A DNA stretch of 8,654 nt from Candidatus Levyibacteriota bacterium. Its GTDB lineage: Bacteria > Patescibacteriota > Microgenomatia > Levybacterales > UBA12049. The stretch spans positions 1 to 8,654 of the forward strand of contig JACQKR010000062.1 of assembly GCA_016204425.1 (NCBI GenBank), read 5' to 3'. Under the pieces are notes generated by a model. It was not told the origin of the DNA, searched no databases, and saw only the letters and a list, made by a program, of their open reading frames with translations. This document shows, in pieces, positions 1 to 6,099 of this stretch (positions are counted from its first letter, which is position 1; the number at the start of each line of letters is the position of its first letter). Made by a program: the position numbers and the translations under genes.

Positions 1-597
1 TATACAGGACCAAAACATAGGCTAGCACGACGGGAAGGAGTCAATATCCTTGATAAGTCGTCTCAGTCATTGGCCAGGCGTCTGAATACCCCTCCGGGGG
101 TTCATGGGGGAAAGAGAGGAAAAAGACGATTGTCGGAATTCGGACTACAGCTTCGTGAGAAACAAAAAGCAAAAGCAATGTACGGCATTTTAGAGAAGCA
201 ATTCAGCAAGCTCGTCAAAATCGTTGAAAAGCAGAAAGGCGATACGGGCGAGATGTTGCTATCCCTTCTTGAAACACGGCTTGACAATGTCGTGTATCGA
301 CTCGGGTTTGCTAAAACACGATATATGGCAAGGCAACTTGTCTCCCATGGACATGTCAAGGTTAATGACAAGAAAGTAGATATTGCCTCGTACCAAGTGA
401 AGCAAGATAGCATCGTTACTATTTCTGATAGGATACAGAAAAATCCGGACGTTGCAAAACTGTTAGTGGAGAAGAAGGAACTGTTGCCATTTATTGCGCG
501 GGAAGGAACAGTAGGAAAGCTGTTGCGTATGCCAAAACGTCAAGATATAGAGGTTCCGTTCAATATGCAGCAGATTATTGAATATTATTCTCGATAG
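1..597 (+). CDS. rpsD: 30S ribosomal protein S4 (uS4), 5'-truncated by window edge
   Basis: Primary 16S rRNA-binding protein that nucleates assembly of the 30S body. The reading frame is open from base 1 and gives YTGPKHRLARREG, the usual S4 N-terminus, so only a few residues (probably Met-Ala-Arg or similar) lie outside the window. About 198 residues are visible against a usual 200-209. The RNA-binding S4 domain is clear around residues 90-145 of the visible part (LETRLDNVVYRLGFAKTR, then GHVKVNDKKVD). The N-terminal part has no cysteines, so this is the zinc-free form. A TTG at position 70 is internal and is not the start. The gene ends in TAG, 19 nt before the preferred rpoA ATG, and its 3' end contains the predicted rpoA -35 box. 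Identification is certain; only the true start is unseen. Confidence 0.97.
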   Translation, partial: YTGPKHRLARREGVNILDKSSQSLARRLNTPPGVHGGKRGKRRLSEFGLQLREKQKAKAMYGILEKQFSKLVKIVEKQKGDTGEMLLSLLETRLDNVVYRLGFAKTRYMARQLVSHGHVKVNDKKVDIASYQVKQDSIVTISDRIQKNPDVAKLLVEKKELLPFIAREGTVGKLLRMPKRQDIEVPFNMQQIIEYYSR

Positions 598-606
598 TGG
601 TACAAT
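578..606 (+). promoter_or_regulatory. Predicted promoter for rpoA, extended -10
   Basis: TTGAAT at 578-583 (4 of 6 to the -35 consensus), a 17-bp spacer, then TACAAT at 601-606 preceded by TG at 598-599, an extended -10. The -35 lies in the last codons of rpsD. Transcription would begin near 613, about 4 nt before the rpoA ATG at 617, so the mRNA would be almost leaderless. This is inferred from sequence match and spacing only. Confidence 0.55.
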
Positions 607-616
607 AGACAGCTAT

Positions 617-1540
617 ATGACAAGCCTTGACTTTAAAGTGAAAGAAGTAACGACAACCGCCGATTACGGCGAGTTCGTCATTGAACCGTTAGAACCGGGA
701 TATGGCCATACCATCGGAAACGCACTTCGTCGTGTTCTCTACGCATCAATTCCAGGTGCAGCAGTGACAACGGTCAAGATCTCAGGAGTCAAGCACAAGT
801 TTTCAACAATCCCGGGACTCAAAGAAAATGTCATCGATCTTCTTCTCAATATTAAAGAGCTCAATCTCCGTCTCACCGATAGTAAGCCTACAGGAACAAT
901 CAAACTTTCCGTAAAAGGACAAAAAGATATTACCGCATCAGATCTTGATGCATCAGAGGGTATTGAGATAATGAACAAAGACCAATATCTCGGCTCTCTC
1001 TCAGGAAGCAAATCAAAACTTGATCTGGAAATGACGGTTGAGCGGGGACTTGGCTATTCATTGGCTGAAGATCGACGAATTTCAACGCTTGGCGTTATCC
1101 CATCGGATGCTATTTTTTCACCGGTCAGACGGGTGAACTACGCGGTTGAGGCAACACGTGTCGGAAGACAAACAAATCTTGATAAGTTGGTTTTGAAGAT
1201 TTGGACAAACGGTACAGTTGCTCCACGAACAGCGCTTGATGAGGCAGCGAAGATCCTTGCATCGTCTTTCTTGCTTATTTATGAGCCAAAGGCATCTCTG
1301 CCTTCAGAAGCAACAGCAGCAACGCCAAACGTTCCTGATGCAGTCGCCGATTTGACAATCGATGAATTAGATCTCCCTACCCGAATCTACAACAGTCTTC
1401 GAAATGGCGGTATTGAGACTGTCGGACAATTGCTCAAGACACCGAAAAAAGACCTTATTTCAATGAGAAACATGGGCGGTAAATCAATATCGGTCATTGA
1501 AGAGAAACTACAAGAAAAAGGGATATCACTCACTATTTAA
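617..1540 (+). CDS. rpoA: DNA-directed RNA polymerase subunit alpha
   Basis: Alpha subunit of RNA polymerase: its N-terminal domain dimerises and scaffolds beta and beta', and its C-terminal domain contacts UP elements and activators. From ATG 617 the protein is 307 residues, slightly short of the usual 310-330. The N-terminal domain covers about residues 1-225, with FVIEPLEPGYGHTIGNALRR, FSTIPGLKENV and ERGLGY. A linker (about 226-245) is followed by the C-terminal domain (about 246-305), with LPTRIYNSLRNGGI and RNMGGKS. Residues R256, N259 and K289 correspond to the DNA-contacting R265, N268 and K298 of E. coli. The frame is also open from a TTG at 578, overlapping rpsD, but family alignment starts at MTSLDFKV, so ATG 617 is preferred. 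No Shine-Dalgarno is seen; an extended -10 promoter sits 10 nt upstream. Confidence 0.97.
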   Translation: MTSLDFKVKEVTTTADYGEFVIEPLEPGYGHTIGNALRRVLYASIPGAAVTTVKISGVKHKFSTIPGLKENVIDLLLNIKELNLRLTDSKPTGTIKLSVKGQKDITASDLDASEGIEIMNKDQYLGSLSGSKSKLDLEMTVERGLGYSLAEDRRISTLGVIPSDAIFSPVRRVNYAVEATRVGRQTNLDKLVLKIWTNGTVAPRTALDEAAKILASSFLLIYEPKASLPSEATAATPNVPDAVADLTIDELDLPTRIYNSLRNGGIETVGQLLKTPKKDLISMRNMGGKSISVIEEKLQEKGISLTI

Positions 1541-1544
1541 GTTT

Positions 1545-1702
1545 ATAAATTCGAAATTCGAATAACGAAATTCGAGACAAATGCAAATGTTTAAAATACA
1601 AATCGATAAACAGTTTTGAGCATTTGAACATTCGAATTTTGGAAATTGTTTCGCATTCCTGCCTGCCGGAAGGCAAGGTCGGATTTCTTGCTTCGTATTT
1701 AT
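1545..1702. repeat. ~158-bp imperfect inverted repeat filling the rpoA-rplQ gap
   Basis: The ends pair: ATAAATTCGAAA at 1545-1556 against CTTCGTATTTAT at 1691-1702 (10 of 12). Inside, CGAAATTCGA is repeated directly at 1552-1561 and 1566-1575. The stretch around 1578-1596 pairs imperfectly with about 1613-1632, and TTCGAATTTT at 1631-1640 pairs with the left CGAAATTCGA units. A GC-rich motif, CCTGCC followed by TGCCGGAAGGCAAGG, lies at 1658-1678 and holds a TGCCT/AGGCA mini-hairpin. It encodes nothing plausible. From memory, TTCGAA-rich and CCTGCC-type palindromes recur between genes in CPR genomes, so this is probably one copy of a dispersed element. Its right end supplies the predicted -35 of rplQ. 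Confidence 0.6.
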
Positions 1703-1716
1703 AACTTTGGTAAAAT
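1688..1716 (+). promoter_or_regulatory. Predicted promoter for rplQ-rplM, extended -10
   Basis: TTGCTT at 1688-1693 (weak -35), a 17-bp spacer and TAAAAT at 1711-1716 with TG at 1708-1709, an extended -10. The start of transcription would be near 1723 and the rplQ ATG is at 1739. The -35 lies in the right end of the 1545-1702 repeat, and the -10 lies inside a perfect palindrome. It would let L17 and L13 be expressed independently of rpoA. Confidence 0.5.
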
Positions 1717-1727
1717 TTACCAAAGTT
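1703..1727. promoter_or_regulatory. Perfect 12+1+12 palindrome over the rplQ -10 (operator or hairpin)
   Basis: AACTTTGGTAAA (1703-1714) and TTTACCAAAGTT (1716-1727) are exact reverse complements around one central A at 1715. The symmetric centre falls on the predicted -10 TAAAAT. A dimeric repressor binding here would block polymerase. An alternative is an RNA hairpin followed by the T-rich TTATTTGTATAT, which could act as a weak terminator or attenuator just before rplQ. The exact symmetry is observed; either role is inferred. Confidence 0.5.
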
Positions 1728-1738
1728 TATTTGTATAT

Positions 1739-2287
1739 ATGAAGAAAAATGTCTTTGGTCGAAAGCTTGGTCGAGATACGAATGAAAGAAAAGCGCTTTT
1801 TAAAAGCCTAGCCAATGCGCTTGTCATTGAGGAGCGTATCAAAACAACTGAAGGGAAGGCAAAAGCAGTCAGAGGATATGTCGAAAAACTGGTTACAAAA
1901 GCCAAAAAAGGTGGCGTGCACGCGCATCGACTGCTGCAGCCGCATCTGCGTCCTGATGCCTTAAAGAAGATGCTTGAGGATGTTGCTCCCCGGTTTCAGA
2001 ACAGACAGGGCGGCTACACGAGAATCGTAAAGCTTGGCAATAGATTTGCTGATAATGCACCGGTTGTTTTGCTTGAATGGGTAGAGCTGCGAACAATGGC
2101 GCTTGTCCCGACTCCTGGAGGAAAGCGAGCAACCCGGGGACAGAAGGCGGCGGCTGATACTGCGAATGCAGTGCAAGCCGTAGCTGTTGAGAAAAAACCA
2201 AAAGCGAAGAAGAAAACGGAAAAGCCAGCTCCGAAAAAAGCAGTTACAAAGACGGTGAAGAAAACGACAAAAAAGAAAGACAAATAA
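1739..2287 (+). CDS. rplQ: 50S ribosomal protein L17 (bL17) with long basic tail
   Basis: Large-subunit protein near the peptide exit tunnel. The protein has 182 residues from ATG 1739. The L17 core occupies about residues 1-117: GRKLGRDTNERKALF, then LVIEERIKTTEGKAKAVR, then GGYTRIVKLGNRFADNAP. A tail from about 125 to 182 is rich in Lys, Ala, Pro and Thr (KKPKAKKKTEKPAPKK and similar), looks disordered, and would bind rRNA non-specifically. The frame is open upstream to an ATG at 1646, but that extension is translated repeat DNA, and the family begins at MKKNVFGRKLG. No Shine-Dalgarno is seen. The stop lies 3 nt before rplM, so the two are cotranscribed. Confidence 0.95.
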   Translation: MKKNVFGRKLGRDTNERKALFKSLANALVIEERIKTTEGKAKAVRGYVEKLVTKAKKGGVHAHRLLQPHLRPDALKKMLEDVAPRFQNRQGGYTRIVKLGNRFADNAPVVLLEWVELRTMALVPTPGGKRATRGQKAAADTANAVQAVAVEKKPKAKKKTEKPAPKKAVTKTVKKTTKKKDK

Positions 2288-2290
2288 CCT

Positions 2291-2725
2291 ATGCAACAAA
2301 TGACACAACCAACAACGCTCAAAACAGTAAAAAGAGAATGGCATCTTGTCGATGTCAAAGACCAGACGCTCGGACGTATCGCGTCGAAAATTGCGCAATA
2401 CCTGATGGGAAAAAACAAGCCATATTTCGTTCGCAATCTGGACTGTGGTGATTATGTGATTGTCACCAATGCAAAAGAGATAAAAATAACGGGAAAGAAA
2501 GAGCAACAGAAAGTCTATTACCGGTATTCAGGGTATCCTGGCGGATTGACAATCGAGTCGTATGACAAGATGAAGGCGCGAGATCCACGATTTATCATCA
2601 TGCACGCTGTGAAAGGGATGTTACCGCAAAACAGACTTCGTGATAAAATGCTAAGACGTCTCAAAGTGTTTGTCGGTCCTGAGCACCGATTTGCAGAAAA
2701 GCTGAAAACAAAAAGTGACGCATAG
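2291..2725 (+). CDS. rplM: 50S ribosomal protein L13 (uL13)
   Basis: Early-assembling large-subunit protein that binds 23S rRNA. It has 144 residues, the usual length. Family motifs run in order: REWHLVDVKDQTLGRIAS, GDYVIVTNAKEIKITGKK, YYRYSGYPGGL, VKGMLPQNRL and LRRLKVFVGPEHRF. The start at 2291 is 3 nt after the rplQ stop. A second in-frame ATG at 2300 is possible, and neither has a Shine-Dalgarno sequence. No -10 box lies at the short spacing seen before other genes here, which fits a downstream gene of an rplQ-rplM transcript. A palindromic repeat begins at the base after the stop. Confidence 0.96.
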   Translation: MQQMTQPTTLKTVKREWHLVDVKDQTLGRIASKIAQYLMGKNKPYFVRNLDCGDYVIVTNAKEIKITGKKEQQKVYYRYSGYPGGLTIESYDKMKARDPRFIIMHAVKGMLPQNRLRDKMLRRLKVFVGPEHRFAEKLKTKSDA

Positions 2726-2790
2726 TGTCATCCCGAATTTATTTCGGGATCTCTCTTCGCTCGAGATTCTGAAACAAGTTCAGAATGACA
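2726..2790. repeat. 65-bp dispersed palindromic repeat, GTCAT/ATGAC ends, three hairpins
   Basis: Outer arms TGTCAT (2726-2731) and ATGACA (2785-2790) enclose three smaller inverted repeats. These are ATCCCGAA (2730-2737) with TTCGGGAT (2743-2750); ATCTC (2749-2753) with GAGAT (2763-2767); and ATTCTGAA (2766-2773) with TTCAGAAT (2779-2786). The result is a cloverleaf-like fold. GTCAT-ended elements of this style occur between genes in many bacteria; the family here is recalled and was not searched. It fills the rplM-rpsI gap and ends 14 nt before the rpsI ATG. Possible roles are mRNA 3'-end protection, partial termination or simple insertion. Confidence 0.75.
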
Positions 2791-2792
2791 AA

Positions 2793-2798
2793 TATTAT
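2793..2798 (+). promoter_or_regulatory. Possible -10 box for rpsI
   Basis: TATTAT (5 of 6 to TATAAT) ends 6 nt before the rpsI ATG at 2805, the same spacing as the clearer box before the gene at 6991. No convincing -35 is seen; the region 17 bp upstream is the palindromic repeat. The stretch is AT-rich, so chance is a real alternative. Confidence 0.25.
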
Positions 2799-2804
2799 TA
2801 AATT

Positions 2805-3293
2805 ATGGCAGTAAAAAAAGTAGTACCTGAAGAACAGAAAGCAGTAAAGAGAACAAAAAACAGCGATTTTGTTTTTGCAGTCGGCAGACGGAAAGCATCT
2901 ATTGCCCGTGTTCGTCTCTACACGACTGTTAAAGAAGGACTTATGTGGGGTACGACACCGATTAAGAAAGGTGATGTTCTCGTCAATGAAAAGCCAATCT
3001 CTGAATTTTTTCCGGATGAAGTCGATCGCTATATCTATTCTGAGCCGCTTCGCGTCGTTAATGCGCAGAACAAGCATACGATTACCATCCGCGTCACCGG
3101 TGGCGGAACAGCAGGGCAGCTCGGCGCCGTCGTCCAAGGTATCGCAAACGTCTTAAGCAAGCACGACACAAAAGAATATCGAACGACACTGAAGAAAAAA
3201 GGCTTCCTCACGAGGGATGCTCGAGTCCGCGAACGACGCAAAGTCGGAACCGGCGGCAAGGCTCGACGCGCCAAACAATCTCCAAAGCGATAA
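2805..3293 (+). CDS. rpsI: 30S ribosomal protein S9 (uS9)
   Basis: Small-subunit head protein whose C-terminal tail reaches the P-site tRNA. The protein has 162 residues against about 130 in E. coli. The excess is an N-terminal basic extension of about 22 residues (before VFAVGRRKASIARVRL) and an insert around residues 40-55 containing a Trp (EGLMWGTTPIKKG). Then come VLVNEKPISEFFP, RVTGGGTAGQLGAVVQGIA and KGFLTRDARVRERRKVG. The conserved end is kept in the form QSPKR, ending in the tRNA-contacting Arg. The Trp-containing loop is, from memory, common in Microgenomates S9. No Shine-Dalgarno precedes ATG 2805. The L13-S9 pairing is near-universal in bacteria. Confidence 0.96.
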   Translation: MAVKKVVPEEQKAVKRTKNSDFVFAVGRRKASIARVRLYTTVKEGLMWGTTPIKKGDVLVNEKPISEFFPDEVDRYIYSEPLRVVNAQNKHTITIRVTGGGTAGQLGAVVQGIANVLSKHDTKEYRTTLKKKGFLTRDARVRERRKVGTGGKARRAKQSPKR

Positions 3294-3334
3294 AGAGATA
3301 TATCCTCTTAAGACAATTATATTTATCTATATTG

Positions 3335-3363
3335 TTGACATTTAATACTCATTGTCGTATACT
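3335..3363 (+). promoter_or_regulatory. Strong predicted promoter for the 3375 gene
   Basis: A consensus TTGACA at 3335-3340, exactly 17 bp, then TATACT at 3358-3363 (5 of 6). This is the best promoter in the window. Transcription would start near 3370, 5 nt before the ATG at 3375, leaving no room for a Shine-Dalgarno site. The upstream gap (3294-3334) is AT-rich and holds only a weak AAGAG/CTCTT stem at 3293-3309 with no T-run, so I see no clear terminator for the ribosomal block. Confidence 0.7.
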
Positions 3364-3374
3364 CAGCCGTAATT

Positions 3375-4805
3375 ATGAGAGGTGGAGCAGAACGAGCAGA
3401 ACTCACGCCCCAACAGGTCGCAAACGCCGAACTCGGTATTGGCATAGAACACCCCCTCATCGATGCACTCGATATCATCCGTCCTCATGTTGTTCCTTTT
3501 AATCTCGAATATGAGCAAATAACAGATCCACTTGAAAGGCAAACATTTATCAGGGATAACTATGGTATGTTAGTTGACGCTGTTGAAGGATCAGGCGATT
3601 TTACTCTTGAGCCTGAAGAGATGATCGCAATATGGAGTAAAGCCGTTGAAGTTCTCCCTCATGGGCCAAGAGTGAAATTTGCCGAAACCATTACTCTCAG
3701 CTATGCCACTCAAGGAATAGATGATGAAGATGTCAAGAAAACTCCTCGAACAGTCTTTATGACGGGAAGACTTCCTGATAAGGTAAGGCTCAATGCAAAT
3801 AATTTAGGGCAAGTAACAGCAAGAGTAAATGAAGTAGAAGAAAGCTACGCTACAATTCTTCGTTATTTTAACGTCGTAGACAATCCTATAGAAAAAGAGG
3901 CGGAATTATCAAAAAGAATTGAAGCAGGCGACCAAGACGCACAAGCAGAATTAGATCGTATTATTCAACTAGGTAAAGAACGAAAAACACCAGTGTTGCA
4001 AGCAGTCAGCGAGAACTTCGGAAGTGCGCTTGGACAAACTTGGGCAAGGATTCAACTTGCAGAATTCATGCATAAAGAAGTAGCAAGAACGATCACGCCT
4101 GTTATTTCAAATGAAGCGATAAGAGAAGCAGAAGCTGGGGTACGATCACATCCAGTCGTCGATGTTTTGAATGCGAATGGTCCAATACTTGCTCGTCTAA
4201 AGGCTGATTATGATGCAACACCTAATGATGAGAAGAGAAATTTTGTTAAGGCTAACTATGGTTTTTTGGCTGATGCGATAGAAGCTGCAGGGCCATTTGA
4301 TTTGGAGCCACTTGATATTGTCGCTATCTGGGCAAGAGCACGTGCGCTTATGCCTCGAAGTTACAGTTTCCCAGCAATGCTTGCAACTGCATATGCAATA
4401 CAACAAACGCCGAATCATGAAGTATGGAAAGGTTATCCACGGTACTACCTTGAAAAAAGTGCTTCCGATGATTTAGCAGAGCCATTTCGATCAGATCGAG
4501 ATGGAATGGCACATTTCATAGGCAGAATGAGAGATATTAGTGTAAGCTTACAGGCATTTGATGCAACGAATGAAGGAGTTGATGTCTCGGTTACGCACGC
4601 TGCGGAAATTGGAAGGCGGTTGCGTGATACAGCTGATCCTGATGAACAGCGAGAAATAAACGATGAGTTTGATCGAATGATAGCGTACGATAATACAAGG
4701 CCCGAGATTATTGGTGACTTCAGAGAAGCATTTGGAAATGCATTGTTTCCATGCTTCGCGCACGTGAACAATACACTGGAAGAAGATTATACAGACGCCT
4801 CTTAG
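3375..4805 (+). CDS. Unrecognised protein with a full internal duplication
   Basis: A 476-residue protein I cannot assign to a family. It is two diverged copies of one unit. Copy 1 spans about residues 15-232 and copy 2 about 248-470, offset by 232-238. Matched landmarks are HPLIDAL with HPVVDVL (26 and 259), DNYGMLVDAVE with ANYGFLADAIE, LEPEEMIAIW with LEPLDIVAIW (W87 and W319), and ENFGSALG with EAFGNALF near each end. The first half of each copy is best conserved. The composition suggests mostly alpha-helix and an acidic, soluble protein. I see no signal peptide, membrane segment, nucleotide-binding loop or Cys/His metal cluster, so it is probably cytoplasmic. It stands alone behind a strong promoter and converges on the next gene with 3 bp between stops. 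The copies differ widely at DNA level, so the duplication is old. Coding status is well supported; function is unknown. Confidence 0.9.
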   Translation: MRGGAERAELTPQQVANAELGIGIEHPLIDALDIIRPHVVPFNLEYEQITDPLERQTFIRDNYGMLVDAVEGSGDFTLEPEEMIAIWSKAVEVLPHGPRVKFAETITLSYATQGIDDEDVKKTPRTVFMTGRLPDKVRLNANNLGQVTARVNEVEESYATILRYFNVVDNPIEKEAELSKRIEAGDQDAQAELDRIIQLGKERKTPVLQAVSENFGSALGQTWARIQLAEFMHKEVARTITPVISNEAIREAEAGVRSHPVVDVLNANGPILARLKADYDATPNDEKRNFVKANYGFLADAIEAAGPFDLEPLDIVAIWARARALMPRSYSFPAMLATAYAIQQTPNHEVWKGYPRYYLEKSASDDLAEPFRSDRDGMAHFIGRMRDISVSLQAFDATNEGVDVSVTHAAEIGRRLRDTADPDEQREINDEFDRMIAYDNTRPEIIGDFREAFGNALFPCFAHVNNTLEEDYTDAS

Positions 4806-4808
4806 CGT

Positions 4809-5981
4809 TTATTTCTTTGTCTGAGCTGCTTTTACAGGTTTTTCGATGCTAATCACAGATTGGACTGTTGAGACGAGGCTTCCGAGTGCGATGAGGTAGA
4901 TGATGAAGGCGGCAAACCACCCGAGAACCGGAATAAAATGTAAGAACGTTATAGTAAGGACGCCGACAATTGCGGCTTTCCAATCAAGCGTATAGTCTTT
5001 TTTCTCTCTCCTATAATACCAGTGAAGGAGATACCACCCGACGAGCAGCTTGCCGATCGCCAGCGCGACGATAAGAGAAAGTGCATAGGTCAAGAAAGAC
5101 GCAATCCCAAGCCAGATGAGAAGGAATAGGATAAAGCTGGCAATCGGCATAAGGATAAGGTATGCAAAGCCTTTGACGAGGTTCCCAAGAGGCCTTGTTG
5201 CGCCATGTGTGATTGCCGTACTTGCAAATTGTCCGAGGATGAAGACGAAGAAGAGGGTAAAGATGAGATCAGCGATAATTTTGTAGATACTGAAAGCAGC
5301 GAAGAATCCTTCAGCGCCTTTTGCCGCTGTTTCTTTCCGTTCATCCTTGGTGAATTCGTGTTTCCCCCGGATCACCGCCCCGTCTCTGATAGATGCCCGC
5401 TCGCTTGATGTGTAGCGGAGATCACCGTTGATGACTGCATTTTTTCCAAGATCAAGTGATCCGATATTTCCCTCGACATTTCCGCCAACCGAGCTATTGA
5501 TCGTCGCCTGGCCGCCTTGGATGATGACTTTGCCTTTGACCGGCCCATTCAACTCCAATTGTCCGCCCGCGAAGATCACATCGCCATTGATCTTTGCTGT
5601 TTCGGCAATCGTTACCGTACCTCCGACTGCCACTACATCTCCTGTTGTCGTGCCACTGATTTTGATATTGCCTCCAGCTATACGAAGTGACCCGCTGACT
5701 GTTCCGCCGATATTCACATTCCCTCCTGCCGCCAAGACATCATCAGTCACTTCTCCATTGATAGTGATATTTCCTCCTGCTGCTACCAGATCGTCATTGA
5801 TCTTCGTGTCGACATCGATGCGTTCTCCAAAGAGGTAAAGATTTGAGAGATTTTGCTCCTCATCTGTTACAATAACACTCTCATTACTTCGAATCGTTGC
5901 AGCATAAGAGGGTGTAAGCAGTATGAGATTGAAGAGTATGAGAAGAAAAGTATAGGAGATAACTTTTAGCAATAATTTCAT
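4809..5981 (-). CDS. Exported bactofilin-like (DUF583) beta-helix with C-terminal membrane domain
   Basis: A 390-residue protein, probably at the cell surface. Residues 1-27 form a signal peptide or leader helix (MKLLLK, a hydrophobic stretch, then SYA before the likely cleavage site). Residues about 50-205 are short beta-helix rungs with Gly-Gly turns at 69, 86, 103, 120, 139 and 156, a 17-19-residue period, and rung text like GDVVAVGGTVTI. This matches the polymer-forming bactofilin/DUF583 repeat. A charged linker (about 210-222) leads to four or five hydrophobic helices between about 233 and 372, then a Lys-rich end. Cytoplasmic bactofilins lack such a leader and membrane domain, so this one probably displays the beta-helix outside the membrane. 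The frame is open further upstream, to 6137, but ATG 5981 has an AGGTGG Shine-Dalgarno-like site and the leader begins there. Polymerisation is inferred. Confidence 0.88.
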   Translation of the reverse strand: MKLLLKVISYTFLLILFNLILLTPSYAATIRSNESVIVTDEEQNLSNLYLFGERIDVDTKINDDLVAAGGNITINGEVTDDVLAAGGNVNIGGTVSGSLRIAGGNIKISGTTTGDVVAVGGTVTIAETAKINGDVIFAGGQLELNGPVKGKVIIQGGQATINSSVGGNVEGNIGSLDLGKNAVINGDLRYTSSERASIRDGAVIRGKHEFTKDERKETAAKGAEGFFAAFSIYKIIADLIFTLFFVFILGQFASTAITHGATRPLGNLVKGFAYLILMPIASFILFLLIWLGIASFLTYALSLIVALAIGKLLVGWYLLHWYYRREKKDYTLDWKAAIVGVLTITFLHFIPVLGWFAAFIIYLIALGSLVSTVQSVISIEKPVKAAQTKK

Positions 5982-5991
5982 AAAGCCACCT

Positions 5992-5997
5992 ATTATA
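5992..5997 (-). promoter_or_regulatory. Possible -10 box for the bactofilin-like gene
   Basis: On the minus strand a perfect TATAAT lies 10 nt before the ATG at 5981, with no clear -35 at 16-18 bp. If used, transcription would start about 4 nt before the ATG. That start would exclude the AGGTGG (plus-strand CCACCT, 5986-5991) that looks like a Shine-Dalgarno site. Only one of the two signals can be doing the obvious job. Confidence 0.35.
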
Positions 5998-6050
5998 TAC
6001 ATGAAAGAGGACAAAAAAAGCAAGTGATGATTTAAATGTATGTTTGTGGT

Positions 6051-6078
6051 CGTCATTCTGGCTTCGTCCAGCATGACG
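6051..6078. repeat. 28-bp GTCAT-type hairpin upstream of nadC
   Basis: Arms CGTCATTCTGG (6051-6061) and CCAGCATGACG (6068-6078) pair at 10 of 11 positions around a 6-nt loop, CTTCGT. The GTCATTCTG start is identical over 9 bp to the right end (reverse complement) of the repeat at 2726-2790, so the two are probably related elements. It lies in the 118-bp gap between the divergent genes. There is no T-run, so it is not a standard terminator. Confidence 0.65.
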
Positions 6079-6099
6079 AGAAGATTTGGGTTTATTGTT

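Noticed and set aside
70..72. TTG as start of rpsD
   Set aside because: The frame is open to base 1 and the upstream codons encode the conserved S4 N-terminus.
578..580. TTG as start of rpoA
   Set aside because: It adds 13 residues unlike the family and overlaps rpsD; the same bases fit a -35 box and ATG 617 matches the alignment.
1961..2506. 181-residue minus-strand open frame across rplQ and rplM
   Set aside because: Antisense to two certain ribosomal genes, Phe- and Ser-rich mirror of Lys-rich coding, and no family resemblance.
3293..3309. Terminator after rpsI (AAGAG/CTCTT stem)
   Set aside because: The stem is only 5 bp with a 7-nt loop and no T-run.
5428..5838. 136-residue plus-strand open frame with Pro/Thr repeats
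   Set aside because: Antisense image of the Gly-Gly beta-helix repeats in the minus-strand gene; the periodicity belongs to that gene.
6073..6075. ATG within the hairpin as nadC start
   Set aside because: It would encode repeat sequence ahead of the family N-terminus; ATG 6100 gives a normal-length enzyme.
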